Shown: positions 8,589 to 16,116, counted from the stretch's first letter. The stretch is 64,000 nt of DNA from Flavobacteriales bacterium (GCA_947488195.1 CANKYR010000001.1:59645-123644), one strand, 5' to 3'. Notes: generated from the sequence alone by a model not told the origin. Made by a program: numbers and translations.

Positions 8589-9557
8589 ATGAAAAATATT
8601 GCAGTGGTCTGCGGTGGTTACAGTGGCGAGTCTGTTGTTTCTATGCGTAGCGCGATGATGGTGATGGAGAACATAGACCGTTCGAAGTTCACACCGACAC
8701 AGATTGTGATTGAGCAAGAGCGTTGGTATGCGTTGGTGAATGAAGTGGAAGTTACAGTTGATCGCAACGATTTTTCTGTGGAAGTAGATGGAATGAAAAC
8801 CACGTTCGACGCAGTGTTCATGATTGTTCATGGTACTCCGGGAGAGAACGGATTGTTGCAAGGATATTTCGATACCATAGGCATGAAGTACACCACGGGT
8901 GATGTGTTAAATATGGCATTAACGTTCAACAAGAAAGCAACGACGCGTACGTTGGGTTCTATGGGTTATCGCGTTGCGCGATCCATTGTTGTTCGAAAGG
9001 AAGAAATAATTACAGCCAAAGAAGTGGTTGCAAAAGTGGGATTGCCATGTTTCGTAAAACCGAATTGTGGTGGAAGTTCAATAGGAACATCACGCGTGAA
9101 TAAGTTGGAAGAAGTTATGGACGCTATTTCTCGCGCTAGAAACGAAGATGAGGATATTATTGTTGAAGAATTTATTTCAGGAAGGGAAGTCACGTGTGGG
9201 GTGATCGTCATGAATGGAAAGCCAACGGCCTTGCCTGTTACAGAGATTGTGAGTGAGACTGAATTTTTCGATTTTCAAGCGAAATATGAAGGGAAGAGCA
9301 AGGAGATTACTCCGGCGCCAATTAGTGAGTTTCATTATGCCCGTGTTCAGGAATTAGCTGCTCGTATTTATACCGACTTGAATTGCGGCGGAATGATACG
9401 CGTAGACTTTTTGTTACCCGACGAAGAACCTTCTGTGATTGAAGTGAATACCGTACCTGGCTTCAGTGCGGCCTCTATTATTCCTCAGCAAGCTGCGGTG
9501 ATAGGTATGAGTAAGATGGAGTTGATTTCCGCGGTGCTAGGAACTACGTTGTTGTAA
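8589..9557 (+). CDS. ddl: D-alanine--D-alanine ligase
   Basis: Ddl joins two D-alanines with ATP to form the dipeptide at the end of the peptidoglycan stem. The 322-residue length is normal. The N-terminus KNIAVVCGGYSGESVVSMRS is the usual substrate loop, and HGTPGENGLLQGYFD is the conserved second motif. The ATP-grasp domain includes KPNCGGSSIGTS, and the metal site is MIRVDFLLP followed by VIEVNTVPGFS. Its last five residues and stop codon are encoded by the first unit of a 14-bp tandem repeat, so the repeat has become part of the coding end. Confidence 0.97.
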   Translation: MKNIAVVCGGYSGESVVSMRSAMMVMENIDRSKFTPTQIVIEQERWYALVNEVEVTVDRNDFSVEVDGMKTTFDAVFMIVHGTPGENGLLQGYFDTIGMKYTTGDVLNMALTFNKKATTRTLGSMGYRVARSIVVRKEEIITAKEVVAKVGLPCFVKPNCGGSSIGTSRVNKLEEVMDAISRARNEDEDIIVEEFISGREVTCGVIVMNGKPTALPVTEIVSETEFFDFQAKYEGKSKEITPAPISEFHYARVQELAARIYTDLNCGGMIRVDFLLPDEEPSVIEVNTVPGFSAASIIPQQAAVIGMSKMELISAVLGTTLL

Positions 9558-9597
9558 CTTCGTTGTTAGAACTTCGTTGTTGGAACTGCGTTGTTAT
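9542..9597 (+). repeat. Tandem 14-bp repeat, four units, starting inside the ddl 3' end
   Basis: Units start at 9542, 9556, 9570 and 9584, exactly 14 bp apart. Each is AAC-N3-GTT followed by a 5-nt spacer (GTTGT, GTTAG, GTTGG, GTTAT). The three variable bases are TAC, TTC, TTC and TGC. The first unit encodes the end of Ddl, and the TAA stop falls at a unit junction. The same family occurs at 14295 and, in inverted orientation, at 15005. Confidence 0.85.
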
Positions 9598-9647
9598 ATC
9601 TTCCCCCCTCTTACCTTTTCTTAACCTTTCTTACCTTTTAAAAAGAC

Positions 9648-9737
9648 ATTCGCCGAAGGCATTCGTGTTTTCACATTCGTTGCTTCGCAACATTCGTGCT
9701 TGCACATTCGTTGCTAGGCAACATTCGCCCGCAGGGC
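9648..9737. repeat. Mini-hairpin array A (ATTC linker), six units
   Basis: The 4-nt linker ATTC alternates with six different short inverted repeats: GCC-GAA-GGC (9652), GTG-TTTT-CAC (9665), GTTGC-TTC-GCAAC (9679), GTGC-TT-GCAC (9696), GTTGC-TAG-GCAAC (9710) and GCCC-GCA-GGGC (9727). Every stem is perfect although the arms differ. The last hairpin ends at 9737, directly against the glyQS stop codon (9738-9740). The stretch 9598-9647 before it is pyrimidine-rich and shows no gene. Confidence 0.88.
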
Positions 9738-11267
9738 TCAGAAATACTGATCCAACGCCACCACCTTCCTAACCGCTTCATGCAAGTCTGCAATTGGAAT
9801 GCGCTCCTGTTGCATGCTGTCGCGGTGACGAATGGTTACGCAATTGTCTTCCAAGGTTTCGTTGTCTACTGTTACGCAAATAGGAGTTCCAATAGCGTCT
9901 TGTCTTCTGTATCTGCGACCAATGGCGTCTTTGTCGTCGTATTGTAAGTTGAAGTCTAACTTCAACAGATCTACAATTTCTTTTGCTTTTTCAGGAAGCC
10001 CGTCTTTCTTCACCAACGGCAATACCGCCACTTTCACAGGAGCCAAGGCCGCTGGAATGCGAAGCACCGTGCGCTCACTTCCATCTTCCAACTTCTCTTC
10101 CACAAATGAACTCGACAACACAGCCAAGAACATGCGGTCTAATCCGATGGAGGTTTCAATCACATACGGAACAAAACTCTCGTTCGTTTCCGGATCGAAA
10201 TAACGCAATTTCTTCCCACTGAATTCTTCGTGTTTTTTCAAATCGAAATCAGTACGAGAATGTATTCCTTCCAACTCTTTGAATCCCATTGGGAAGTTGA
10301 ACTCAATGTCGCAAGCCGCATTGGCGTAGTGCGCCAGCTTCAAGTGGTCGTGGAACTTGTAATTTCCTTCACCCAATCCTAAAGCGTTGTGCCACTTAAT
10401 ACGCTCGTTCTTCCAGTAGTTGTACCATTCCATCTCTGTACCCGGCTTCACGAAATATTGCATTTCCATTTGCTCGAATTCGCGCATGCGGAAAATGAAC
10501 TGACGTGCAATAATTTCATTGCGAAACGCCTTTCCAATTTGTGCAATTCCGAATGGAAGTTTCATTCTTCCTGTCTTCTGAACGTTCAAGAAATTCACGA
10601 AAATTCCTTGCGCCGTTTCCGGACGCAAATAAATAATTCCAGCATCGCCGCTTACTGCGCCGAGCTCTGTTTTGAACATGAGGTTAAACTGACGAACATC
10701 TGTCCAGTTGCGCGATCCAGTCTCTGGATCAGCAATTTCACAGTCTTCAATCAATTGCTTCAATCCTTCTAAATCGCTTGCTTCCAAGGCCGCTTTCATG
10801 CGTCCTTTTACCGCGTCTATTTTCTCTTGAGCGCGAAGGACATTCGGATTGGTTGCGCGGAATTGTTCTTCATCGAACGCATCTCCGAAACGGTTCTTCG
10901 CTTTCTCTATTTCTTTGGTGATTTTCGCTTCGCTTTTCGCCATGTAATCTTCCAACAAAACATCGGCGCGGTAACGCTTCTTGCTGTCTTTGTTGTCGAT
11001 CAACGGATCGTTGAACGCATCTACGTGTCCGCTTGCTTTCCAAGTGGTCGGATGCATGAAAATAGACGCATCTATTCCCACAATGTTTTGGTGCATGCGG
11101 GTCATGGCGGTCCACCAGTAGTTCTTGATGTTGTTTTTCAATTCAACACCCAACTGACCGTAGTCGTAGGCGGCCGAAAGGCCATCGTAAATTTCAGAGG
11201 AAGGAAATACAAATCCGTATTCCTTTGCGTGCGAGATTACCGCTTTTAATTTGTCTTCTTGTGCCAT
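9738..11267 (-). CDS. glyQS: Glycyl-tRNA synthetase (single-chain, dimeric type)
   Basis: A class II synthetase that charges tRNA-Gly. It has 509 residues from the ATG chosen, the normal size of the alpha2 enzyme. The N-terminus has SSEIYDGLSAAYDYGQLGVE. The catalytic core includes LRPETAQGIFVNF and FRNEIIARQFIFRMREFEQ (motif 2), and motif 3 is ETSIGLDRMFLAVL. The anticodon-binding domain has VAVLPLVKKDGLPEKAKEI. A longer frame to 11360 would add 31 unrelated residues, and the ATG at 11267 lies 8 nt from a TAnnTTTG box. The gene is downstream of purQ on the same strand, with 22 nt between. Its stop codon directly abuts mini-hairpin array A. Confidence 0.96.
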   Translation of the reverse strand: MAQEDKLKAVISHAKEYGFVFPSSEIYDGLSAAYDYGQLGVELKNNIKNYWWTAMTRMHQNIVGIDASIFMHPTTWKASGHVDAFNDPLIDNKDSKKRYRADVLLEDYMAKSEAKITKEIEKAKNRFGDAFDEEQFRATNPNVLRAQEKIDAVKGRMKAALEASDLEGLKQLIEDCEIADPETGSRNWTDVRQFNLMFKTELGAVSGDAGIIYLRPETAQGIFVNFLNVQKTGRMKLPFGIAQIGKAFRNEIIARQFIFRMREFEQMEMQYFVKPGTEMEWYNYWKNERIKWHNALGLGEGNYKFHDHLKLAHYANAACDIEFNFPMGFKELEGIHSRTDFDLKKHEEFSGKKLRYFDPETNESFVPYVIETSIGLDRMFLAVLSSSFVEEKLEDGSERTVLRIPAALAPVKVAVLPLVKKDGLPEKAKEIVDLLKLDFNLQYDDKDAIGRRYRRQDAIGTPICVTVDNETLEDNCVTIRHRDSMQQERIPIADLHEAVRKVVALDQYF

Positions 11268-11275
11268 AACGGCTG

Positions 11276-11283
11276 CAAAGATA
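11276..11283 (-). promoter_or_regulatory. -7 promoter element of glyQS
   Basis: TATCTTTG on the minus strand, 8 nt before the glyQS ATG and inside the 22-nt gap after purQ. It suggests that glyQS has its own start site with a minimal leader. Confidence 0.55.
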
Positions 11284-11289
11284 GGACTA

Positions 11290-11976
11290 TTAAATTCTTT
11301 CGAGAAGCGCTTCGAAGATTTCTCTTCCGTCGGTGTTTTCCAATTCGAAATCGGCTGCACGCTCAGGGTGAGGCATCATTCCAAATACATTTTTACCTGC
11401 ATTGCAAATACCTGCGATGTTGTTCAATGAACCATTCGGATTGAAGTCTTCACTTACCACACCGTCTGCAGAGCAATAGCGGAACAACACTTGGTCGTTG
11501 TCTTCAATTTGCTTCAACACATCGGCTGGAGCAAAGAAGTTTCCTTCTCCGTGTGCAATTGGAATTTGAAATGCTTTTTCGCGATCCAAACCAGCAGTTA
11601 AAACCGCGCTAGTTGAAGCCGCTTTCAAATGAACATTTTTGCAAATGAATTTTCTAGTAGTGTTGTGCAACAAGGCTCCAGGAAGCAATTTCGCTTCTGT
11701 TAAGATTTGAAATCCGTTGCAAATTCCCATTACATATCCGCCGCGATTTGCGTGTGCCACCACTTCTTCCATAATCGGAGAAAAGCGCGCAATAGCGCCG
11801 CTGCGTAGGTAATCGCCGTAGCTGAATCCACCTGGAACAAATATGAAATCACAACCTTGAAGGTCGCGGTCTTTGTGCCAAAGTTTTACCACTTCTTGTC
11901 CCATGATGTGCGACATGGAATACACCAAATCTTCATCACAATTGCTACCTGGAAAAACGACGACACCAAATTTCAT
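11290..11976 (-). CDS. purQ: Phosphoribosylformylglycinamidine synthase glutaminase subunit PurQ
   Basis: PurQ supplies ammonia from glutamine to the FGAM synthase complex. The protein has 228 residues from MKFGVVVFPGSNCDEDLVY, the usual N-terminus of the small stand-alone form. The class I amidotransferase nucleophile is the Cys of MGICNGFQILTEA. The partner His and Glu are in MMPHPERAAD at the C-terminus. An upstream in-frame start at 12048 would overlap the neighbouring membrane-protein gene and is rejected. It implies separate PurS and PurL proteins elsewhere in the genome. Confidence 0.96.
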   Translation of the reverse strand: MKFGVVVFPGSNCDEDLVYSMSHIMGQEVVKLWHKDRDLQGCDFIFVPGGFSYGDYLRSGAIARFSPIMEEVVAHANRGGYVMGICNGFQILTEAKLLPGALLHNTTRKFICKNVHLKAASTSAVLTAGLDREKAFQIPIAHGEGNFFAPADVLKQIEDNDQVLFRYCSADGVVSEDFNPNGSLNNIAGICNAGKNVFGMMPHPERAADFELENTDGREIFEALLERI

Positions 11977-11991
11977 AGAAGAGAATTTTTG

Positions 11992-11999
11992 CAAAAGTA
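11992..11999 (-). promoter_or_regulatory. -7 promoter element of purQ
   Basis: TACTTTTG on the minus strand, a perfect TAnnTTTG, 15 nt before the purQ ATG and within the 34-nt gap after the DUF6427-like gene. Confidence 0.5.
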
Positions 12000-12010
12000 A
12001 GCTAAACTTT

Positions 12011-13015
12011 TCACCACTGAAACACAGGAATGAGTTGTGTTTGTTCAATCAATATCCAAAGGCTTATGGCCACTGAGATGTAAAAGAATGCTGGAGCGAA
12101 AAGCGAGACGCGATAATTGGAATACCAGTAGGAAAGACATAAAATAAGTCCGAGTCCAACCCCTTCAATAATAAGCTGATTCAAGAATAGCCATCCCACT
12201 GTCACCGAGCCAAGCATGGCGAAACACAGGAAGACAATGATCCATTTCGAGTTTCGGTTTTTGTTGGTGTTTCGGTCGCCGGAAGCAATAAGTGATTGCA
12301 TAGAGAACAGTAATGACAAGGCACACAGGGCGTAGAATGACAGTTTCGAGTAAGAATGAATCATCCAATTGTCTTGCGTGTTCAAACTAATAATACGCTT
12401 GAATAAATAGAAATTCCAGTTATCCATAAACAAATACTGAATGGAAAAGCAATACATGATAGGGAATACAAATCCAGCTAGTGGCATAATGTATTCTCTA
12501 AAATTATATCCCCTTGTGAAGATTACTGCAACAAGCAGCATTGGGAACAAAGTCAGATACAATGGGAAACACAGCGCTGCTAATCCGAACCAAAATCCAG
12601 CACGGAAGTACGGGTCTAGCGCCGTTTTCTGTCGGTATACTTCCAACAAACGATTCGCTCCCATGGTTAAAAAAATCTGCGCGAAGAGAAAAGTAATACT
12701 GTGATTCAGGAGGAAAATTACGGTGAAGAGATTCGAGAAAACGATTGCTGGGACGTAGGTCGGACCGTTGTGCAGCTCGTGCCTGTTGTACACCCAGTTG
12801 AACAAGATGGCACCCAAGGTTATCACAACCCAGGCAATACCTGCACCGAGCCAAGGCGTAAGAACGCATTCGAGATTTATAATATCGAAAGGAAACTGCT
12901 GCTGCACCTCAGGAATAACATATCCGAAAAGGCACGGCACGAAAACCAGAAGGTTTAGGAATGGCAATACAAACAGGAGGTAAGGTTGATTGCTTGAAAA
13001 TTGCCGTAGGATCAT
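12011..13015 (-). CDS. Polytopic membrane protein, DUF6427-like
   Basis: A 334-residue protein with about ten hydrophobic segments, for example YLLFVLPFLNLLVFVP, WVVITLGAILFNWVYN and YLTLFPMLLVAVIF. The element RGYNFREYIMPLAGFVFPI resembles the flavobacterial DUF6427 family of inner-membrane proteins, whose function is unknown. It is divergent from a 62-residue membrane protein that resembles DUF6341, and these two families often lie together in Flavobacteriia (from memory). No transporter signature was recognised. Confidence 0.75.
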   Translation of the reverse strand: MILRQFSSNQPYLLFVLPFLNLLVFVPCLFGYVIPEVQQQFPFDIINLECVLTPWLGAGIAWVVITLGAILFNWVYNRHELHNGPTYVPAIVFSNLFTVIFLLNHSITFLFAQIFLTMGANRLLEVYRQKTALDPYFRAGFWFGLAALCFPLYLTLFPMLLVAVIFTRGYNFREYIMPLAGFVFPIMYCFSIQYLFMDNWNFYLFKRIISLNTQDNWMIHSYSKLSFYALCALSLLFSMQSLIASGDRNTNKNRNSKWIIVFLCFAMLGSVTVGWLFLNQLIIEGVGLGLILCLSYWYSNYRVSLFAPAFFYISVAISLWILIEQTQLIPVFQW

Positions 13016-13098
13016 GGATTTGTTATTGCAGCAAAATTGAGGCGAAATGTTCCATATTCAAAAGGATTGCTTAAATTCGCCATGAAAATAATTCAATC

Positions 13099-13287
13099 AT
13101 GAACTTACAAACTGTCCTTGCACCAATCGTAGACATTTCACAATGGTTCTTCCGTAACGTTATGGAGCCGCTTGGAAACACTTTCAGCATCATTTGTATC
13201 ATAGGCGCTTTCGGCGGTATTTACTTGTGGATTAGCATGCAAAAGCGTTTCACTGCCGAAGCAAAAAAGAACGGTACAATAATCTAA
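13099..13287 (+). CDS. Small single-pass membrane protein, DUF6341-like
   Basis: A 62-residue protein with one strong helix (FSIICIIGAFGGIYLWIS). Before it is an amphipathic N-terminus containing DISQWFFRNVMEPLG, and after it a short charged tail. Its size, topology and position opposite a DUF6427-like gene fit the DUF6341 family of flavobacterial membrane proteins. An earlier ATG at 13081 gives only a six-codon frame and was rejected. A strong hairpin with a T-tract follows 33 nt after the stop. Confidence 0.7.
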   Translation: MNLQTVLAPIVDISQWFFRNVMEPLGNTFSIICIIGAFGGIYLWISMQKRFTAEAKKNGTII

Positions 13288-13293
13288 GAAATA

Positions 13294-14292
13294 TTGGCTT
13301 CGGCCTACCTAAACATATTGAAACCCCGCTGGTTCGAGAACTTTCGAATCGTTGGGGTTTTTCTTTTTCTTTTTTTTCTAGTTGGAAGTGCATCGTTCGC
13401 GCAGTCTGAAAATCGTTTGGGTTATTTCGAATTGGATCAAACACTGCAGACTTCAACAGGTGAATTATCGGGAACGCTTACGGTTCCCATCTTGAAGGGA
13501 ACCTTTCCTGTTGCCTTGATTATCGCGGGCTCCGGACCAACGGACCGCAACGGGAACAATGCTCAAATGAAAAACAATTCGTTGCAAATGCTCGCTCACG
13601 AGTTAGCTGCTCAAGGAATTGCATCGATTCGTTATGATAAGCGAGGCATTGGCGCAAGTAAGGATGCACTCGTTTCAGAAAAGAATCTTCGATTTGAAAA
13701 TTATTCTGAAGACGCGAAGGCCTGGGCGGCTCAACTGAAGGCTGATGCGCGTTTCAACAAGCTCATTATCATCGGACACAGCGAAGGTTCTTTGTTGGGG
13801 CTCTTAGCGTGCGAACAAGCCGATGTTTTTGTTTCGCTCGCTGGAGCGGGAAGACCCATTGATGTTATTTTGAAGGAACAATTGGCTGCGCAGCTAAGTG
13901 GAAAAAAGAAATTGCTTCGCGCAGTAGATGAAGGTATTTCTAAATTGAAGAAAGGAGAATTGGTGGAAGACGCTCCGGTAGAGCTGTTCTCGCTGTTTCG
14001 TCCAAGCATTCAGCCTTATCTTATTTCCTGGATGAAATACGATCCGGCAGTTGAAATTTCGAATTTGAAAATTCCGATTGTCATTGTCCAAGGCACTACC
14101 GACCTTCAGGTTCAGGTGAAGGATGCAGAGTTACTTCACGCCGCCTCTCCAGACTCTCGGTATATTTTAATTGAAGGAATGAATCACATTTTGAAACTCG
14201 CACCTTTAGATCGAGCGAAGAATATTGAGACGTATTCGAATCCGGAGTTGCCTTTGGCATCTGAGCTTTGCAGAGTGCTTGGAACGCTTTGA
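13294..14292 (+). CDS. Secreted alpha/beta hydrolase (serine aminopeptidase S33-like)
   Basis: A 332-residue protein with TTG as first codon; a second in-frame TTG at 13318 is equally possible. The N-terminus carries a signal peptide with a Phe-rich core (GVFLFLFFLVGSASFAQ). The fold is shown by VALIIAGSGPTDRNGNN (oxyanion loop), SIRYDKRGIGASKD and the nucleophile elbow GHSEG. A likely catalytic Asp lies in VQGTTDLQVQV and the His in GMNHILK. It is similar to extracellular esterase/peptidase proteins of Bacteroidota. The hydrophobic core is encoded by the T-tract of a terminator-like hairpin that probably belongs to the previous gene. The gene ends 2 nt before a 14-bp repeat cluster. Confidence 0.85.
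   Translation: MASAYLNILKPRWFENFRIVGVFLFLFFLVGSASFAQSENRLGYFELDQTLQTSTGELSGTLTVPILKGTFPVALIIAGSGPTDRNGNNAQMKNNSLQMLAHELAAQGIASIRYDKRGIGASKDALVSEKNLRFENYSEDAKAWAAQLKADARFNKLIIIGHSEGSLLGLLACEQADVFVSLAGAGRPIDVILKEQLAAQLSGKKKLLRAVDEGISKLKKGELVEDAPVELFSLFRPSIQPYLISWMKYDPAVEISNLKIPIVIVQGTTDLQVQVKDAELLHAASPDSRYILIEGMNHILKLAPLDRAKNIETYSNPELPLASELCRVLGTL
13321..13379 (+). terminator. Rho-independent-like terminator overlapping the hydrolase signal sequence
   Basis: The arms AAACCCC (13321-13327) and GGGGTTT (13354-13360) are perfectly complementary. An inner TTCGA/TCGAA stem lies between them, followed by a long T-rich run to about 13379. It is well placed to end the DUF6341-like transcript, but it lies wholly inside the 5' coding part of the hydrolase frame. 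Confidence 0.6.
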
Positions 14293-14294
14293 TG

Positions 14295-14337
14295 AACTTC
14301 GTTGTTGGAATTTCATTGTTAGAACTGACGTTGTTAA
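14295..14337 (+). repeat. 14-bp repeat cluster, three units, after the hydrolase stop
   Basis: Units at 14295 (AAC-TTC-GTT-GTTGG), 14309 (AAT-TTC-ATT-GTTAG) and 14323 (AAC-TGAC-GTT-GTTAA). The middle unit changes both arms together, AAC/GTT to AAT/ATT, which keeps the dyad. Same family as 9542 and 15005. Confidence 0.8.
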
Positions 14338-14339
14338 AC

Positions 14340-14410
14340 CCTCGTCCGAAGGACCCTCGTGAAGAATTCACCCTCGCAAAGTCATTTGCCCTCGCAACGC
14401 AAACTGTTTG
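14340..14410. repeat. Mini-hairpin array B (CCTC linker)
   Basis: CCTC linkers alternate with GTCC-GAA-GGAC (14344), GTGAA-GAA-TTCAC (14359) and GCAAA-GTCA-TTTGC (14376). A degenerate last unit at 14394 ends with a small CAAAC-T-GTTTG dyad (14400-14410). It fills the gap between the 14-bp repeats and the region just upstream of the DUF1456 gene. Confidence 0.85.
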
Positions 14411-14437
14411 TAAGTTCGCAAAACATTATTATCAGCC

Positions 14438-14914
14438 ATGACCAACAACAGTATCTTCCGTCGCATTCGATTTATTTACGACTTCTCTGATCAACAGATG
14501 ATAGACATTTTCGGATTGACCGATGTTATGGTTACGCGTTCTGATGTAAGTGATTGGTTGAAGAAGGAAGATCACGAAGAGTATCTCGACATTAACGATG
14601 AAATGCTTTCCATTTTTCTGAACGGATTTATCATTCATAAACGCGGACGAAAAGACGGACCATTGCCTGTTCCAGAGAAACGCTTAACGAATAACCTCAT
14701 CTTCCGAAAGATGCGCATCGCGCTGAATTTAATTGACGAAGACATTATTCAAATCCTTGCTCTTGCGGAAATGAAAATGAGCAAGCACGAACTCAGCGCC
14801 TTTTTCCGCAGCCCCACGCAAAGACAGTATGTCGAATGCAACAATCAGGTGATTCGCAATTTCTTTCAAGGGTTGGAGAAGCGCGAGGGGAGGGAGGAGC
14901 AGCGCAAGTCCTAA
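14438..14914 (+). CDS. yehS: DUF1456 family protein (YehS-like)
   Basis: A 158-residue protein made of two tandem copies of the DUF1456 domain, a conserved bacterial family without an assigned biochemical role. The first copy has FRRIRFIYDFSDQQMIDIFG, then VTRSDVSDWLKKEDHEEY and FLNGFIIHKRGRKDGPLP. The second has FRKMRIALNLIDEDIIQILA and SKHELSAFFRSPTQRQYVE. These match the YehS pattern closely. The last 12 or so residues (KREGREEQRKS) extend beyond the family's usual end. They are encoded by GAGG-rich sequence like the adjacent hairpin array, and the TAA stop sits in the loop of the array's first hairpin. Confidence 0.9.
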   Translation: MTNNSIFRRIRFIYDFSDQQMIDIFGLTDVMVTRSDVSDWLKKEDHEEYLDINDEMLSIFLNGFIIHKRGRKDGPLPVPEKRLTNNLIFRKMRIALNLIDEDIIQILALAEMKMSKHELSAFFRSPTQRQYVECNNQVIRNFFQGLEKREGREEQRKS

Positions 14915-14998
14915 GGACGAGGGCAACTGGCGTTGCGAGGGCGAATTGCTTCGCGAAGGTCTTACAGACGAGGGTTGCAAGCAACGAGGGTCTTCGAC
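14908..14998. repeat. Mini-hairpin array C (GAGG linker), six units
   Basis: Hairpins GTCC-TAA-GGAC (14908, loop is the stop codon of the DUF1456 gene), GCAAC-TGGC-GTTGC (14923), GCGAA-TTGC-TTCGC (14941), GTCT-TAC-AGAC (14959), GTTGC-AA-GCAAC (14974) and GTC-TTC-GAC (14990), joined by GAGG or GAAG. This is the strand complement of the CCTC design. It runs straight into the 14-bp tandem array at 15005. Confidence 0.88.
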
Positions 14999-15004
14999 GA
15001 TTTA

Positions 15005-15158
15005 ACAACGTAGTTCCCACAACGCAGTTCTCACAACGTAGTTCTCACAACGCAGTTCCAACAACGCAGTTCTCACAACGCAGTTCCCACAACGCAGTTC
15101 TAACAACGCAGTTCCAACAACGCAGTTCCAACAACGAAGTTCTAATAACGAAGTTCCT
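15005..15158. repeat. 14-bp tandem repeat, 11 units
   Basis: Eleven head-to-tail units of exactly 14 bp (154 bp), consensus ACAACGNAGTTCYH. Each contains the dyad AAC-GNA-GTT with loop GCA, GTA or GAA. It is the reverse-strand version of the units at 9542 and 14295. The last units run into the 3' end of rlmF, whose final residues ELRY and stop are repeat-encoded. Confidence 0.92.
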
Positions 15159-16059
15159 TCTGAAAAGACCAACAGACAATCCGACTCACTTTATTTCCGA
15201 GTTGCATTGGAAGAATTTTCATCTCTCTGGCATCTACGTATTCGAGTTTGAGTTGAATTTTTTTCAGGGTGCTTTCTTTTGAAACGAGGGTGCTGAACCA
15301 GAGCACTTGATTTGAGTAGGCAGCGCTTTGAAGTATCATTTTTTCAATGAAGGTTTCTTCTCCGCCTTCGCACCAGAGTTCGGTTCCTTGTCCGCCGAAA
15401 TTCAATTGCACTTTGGTGTTGCGCGTGTTTTTCAGGTTTCTGTTTTTGCGAAGATTCCCTTGTTGCGATTCTTGAAGAGATGCGTGGAAAGGCGGATTGC
15501 AAACCGTGAGGTGGAATTTTTCATTGGGAAGAATAATTCCGTGAAAGATGTCGTGCGCATTTTTTTGATGGCGCAGTTCAATTTTATGTTGAAGTGAATC
15601 GTTCTCGTTTACAATTTTTTGTGAAGCGGCAATGGCTTTTTCATCGATGTCGGTTCCAACGAAATTCCAGTTGTAATCGTGCACGCCAACAATGGGGTAG
15701 ATGCAGTTCGCGCCCACACCCACATCGAGCACGCGAATGTTGTTTCCTAATTTTTTATCTTTAAGATATTCTGGGTTGTTCTTGTACAACAGATCGGCTA
15801 CTTGGTGCATGTATTCTGCTCTTCCCGGAATGGGAGGACACAAATAATTTGCCGGAATGTCCCAATGCGCAATGCCGTAGTTGCTTTTCAGCAGCGCTTT
15901 ATTCAGCAGTTTCACCGCTTCCGCATTGAAGAAATCTATGCTCTCATTTCCGTAAGCATTCATTTTCACAAACGCCCCTAACTCTGGAACGGCTTGAATG
16001 AGTTCAAGGAAGTTGTAGTTTTCTTTGTGTTGATTTCTTGGGTGCATTTTTTTGTTCAT
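15142..16059 (-). CDS. rlmF: 23S rRNA (adenine(1618)-N6)-methyltransferase RlmF
   Basis: RlmF methylates N6 of A1618 in 23S rRNA using SAM. It has 305 residues from the ATG at 16059; an alternative ATG lies at 16047, and a TTG at 16080 would overlap the tRNA terminator region. Family hallmarks are MHPRNQHKENYNF at the N-terminus, HWDIPANYLCPPIPGRAEY, the SAM-binding VLDVGVGANCIYPIVG and the catalytic NPPFHAS. The extreme C-terminus is encoded by the 14-bp repeat array, so it differs from other family members and is probably not functionally important. Confidence 0.93.
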   Translation of the reverse strand: MNKKMHPRNQHKENYNFLELIQAVPELGAFVKMNAYGNESIDFFNAEAVKLLNKALLKSNYGIAHWDIPANYLCPPIPGRAEYMHQVADLLYKNNPEYLKDKKLGNNIRVLDVGVGANCIYPIVGVHDYNWNFVGTDIDEKAIAASQKIVNENDSLQHKIELRHQKNAHDIFHGIILPNEKFHLTVCNPPFHASLQESQQGNLRKNRNLKNTRNTKVQLNFGGQGTELWCEGGEETFIEKMILQSAAYSNQVLWFSTLVSKESTLKKIQLKLEYVDAREMKILPMQLGNKVSRIVCWSFQKELRY

Positions 16060-16069
16060 TTTTTGTACT

Positions 16070-16101
16070 TCAAAAAACAAAACCCTTGATTTTCAAGGGT
16101 T
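16070..16101 (-). terminator. Terminator of tRNA-Pro
   Basis: A perfect 9-bp inverted repeat, AACCCTTGA-TTT-TCAAGGGTT, at 16081-16101. It is followed on the minus strand by a T-rich tract (TTTTGTTTTTT). It lies 15 nt beyond the 3' end of the tRNA and just upstream of rlmF. Confidence 0.8.
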
Positions 16102-16116
16102 ACAAGGAGTTTTTAG

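Noticed and set aside
9648-9737. CRISPR array
   Set aside because: The constant part is only 4 nt and the changing parts are short palindromes of 7-16 nt, not 30-nt spacers. No cas gene is near.
15005-15158. Coding repeat (frames cross this region on both strands)
   Set aside because: The unit is 14 bp, not a multiple of three, so any reading frame shifts from unit to unit. Only the last codons of rlmF are real coding.
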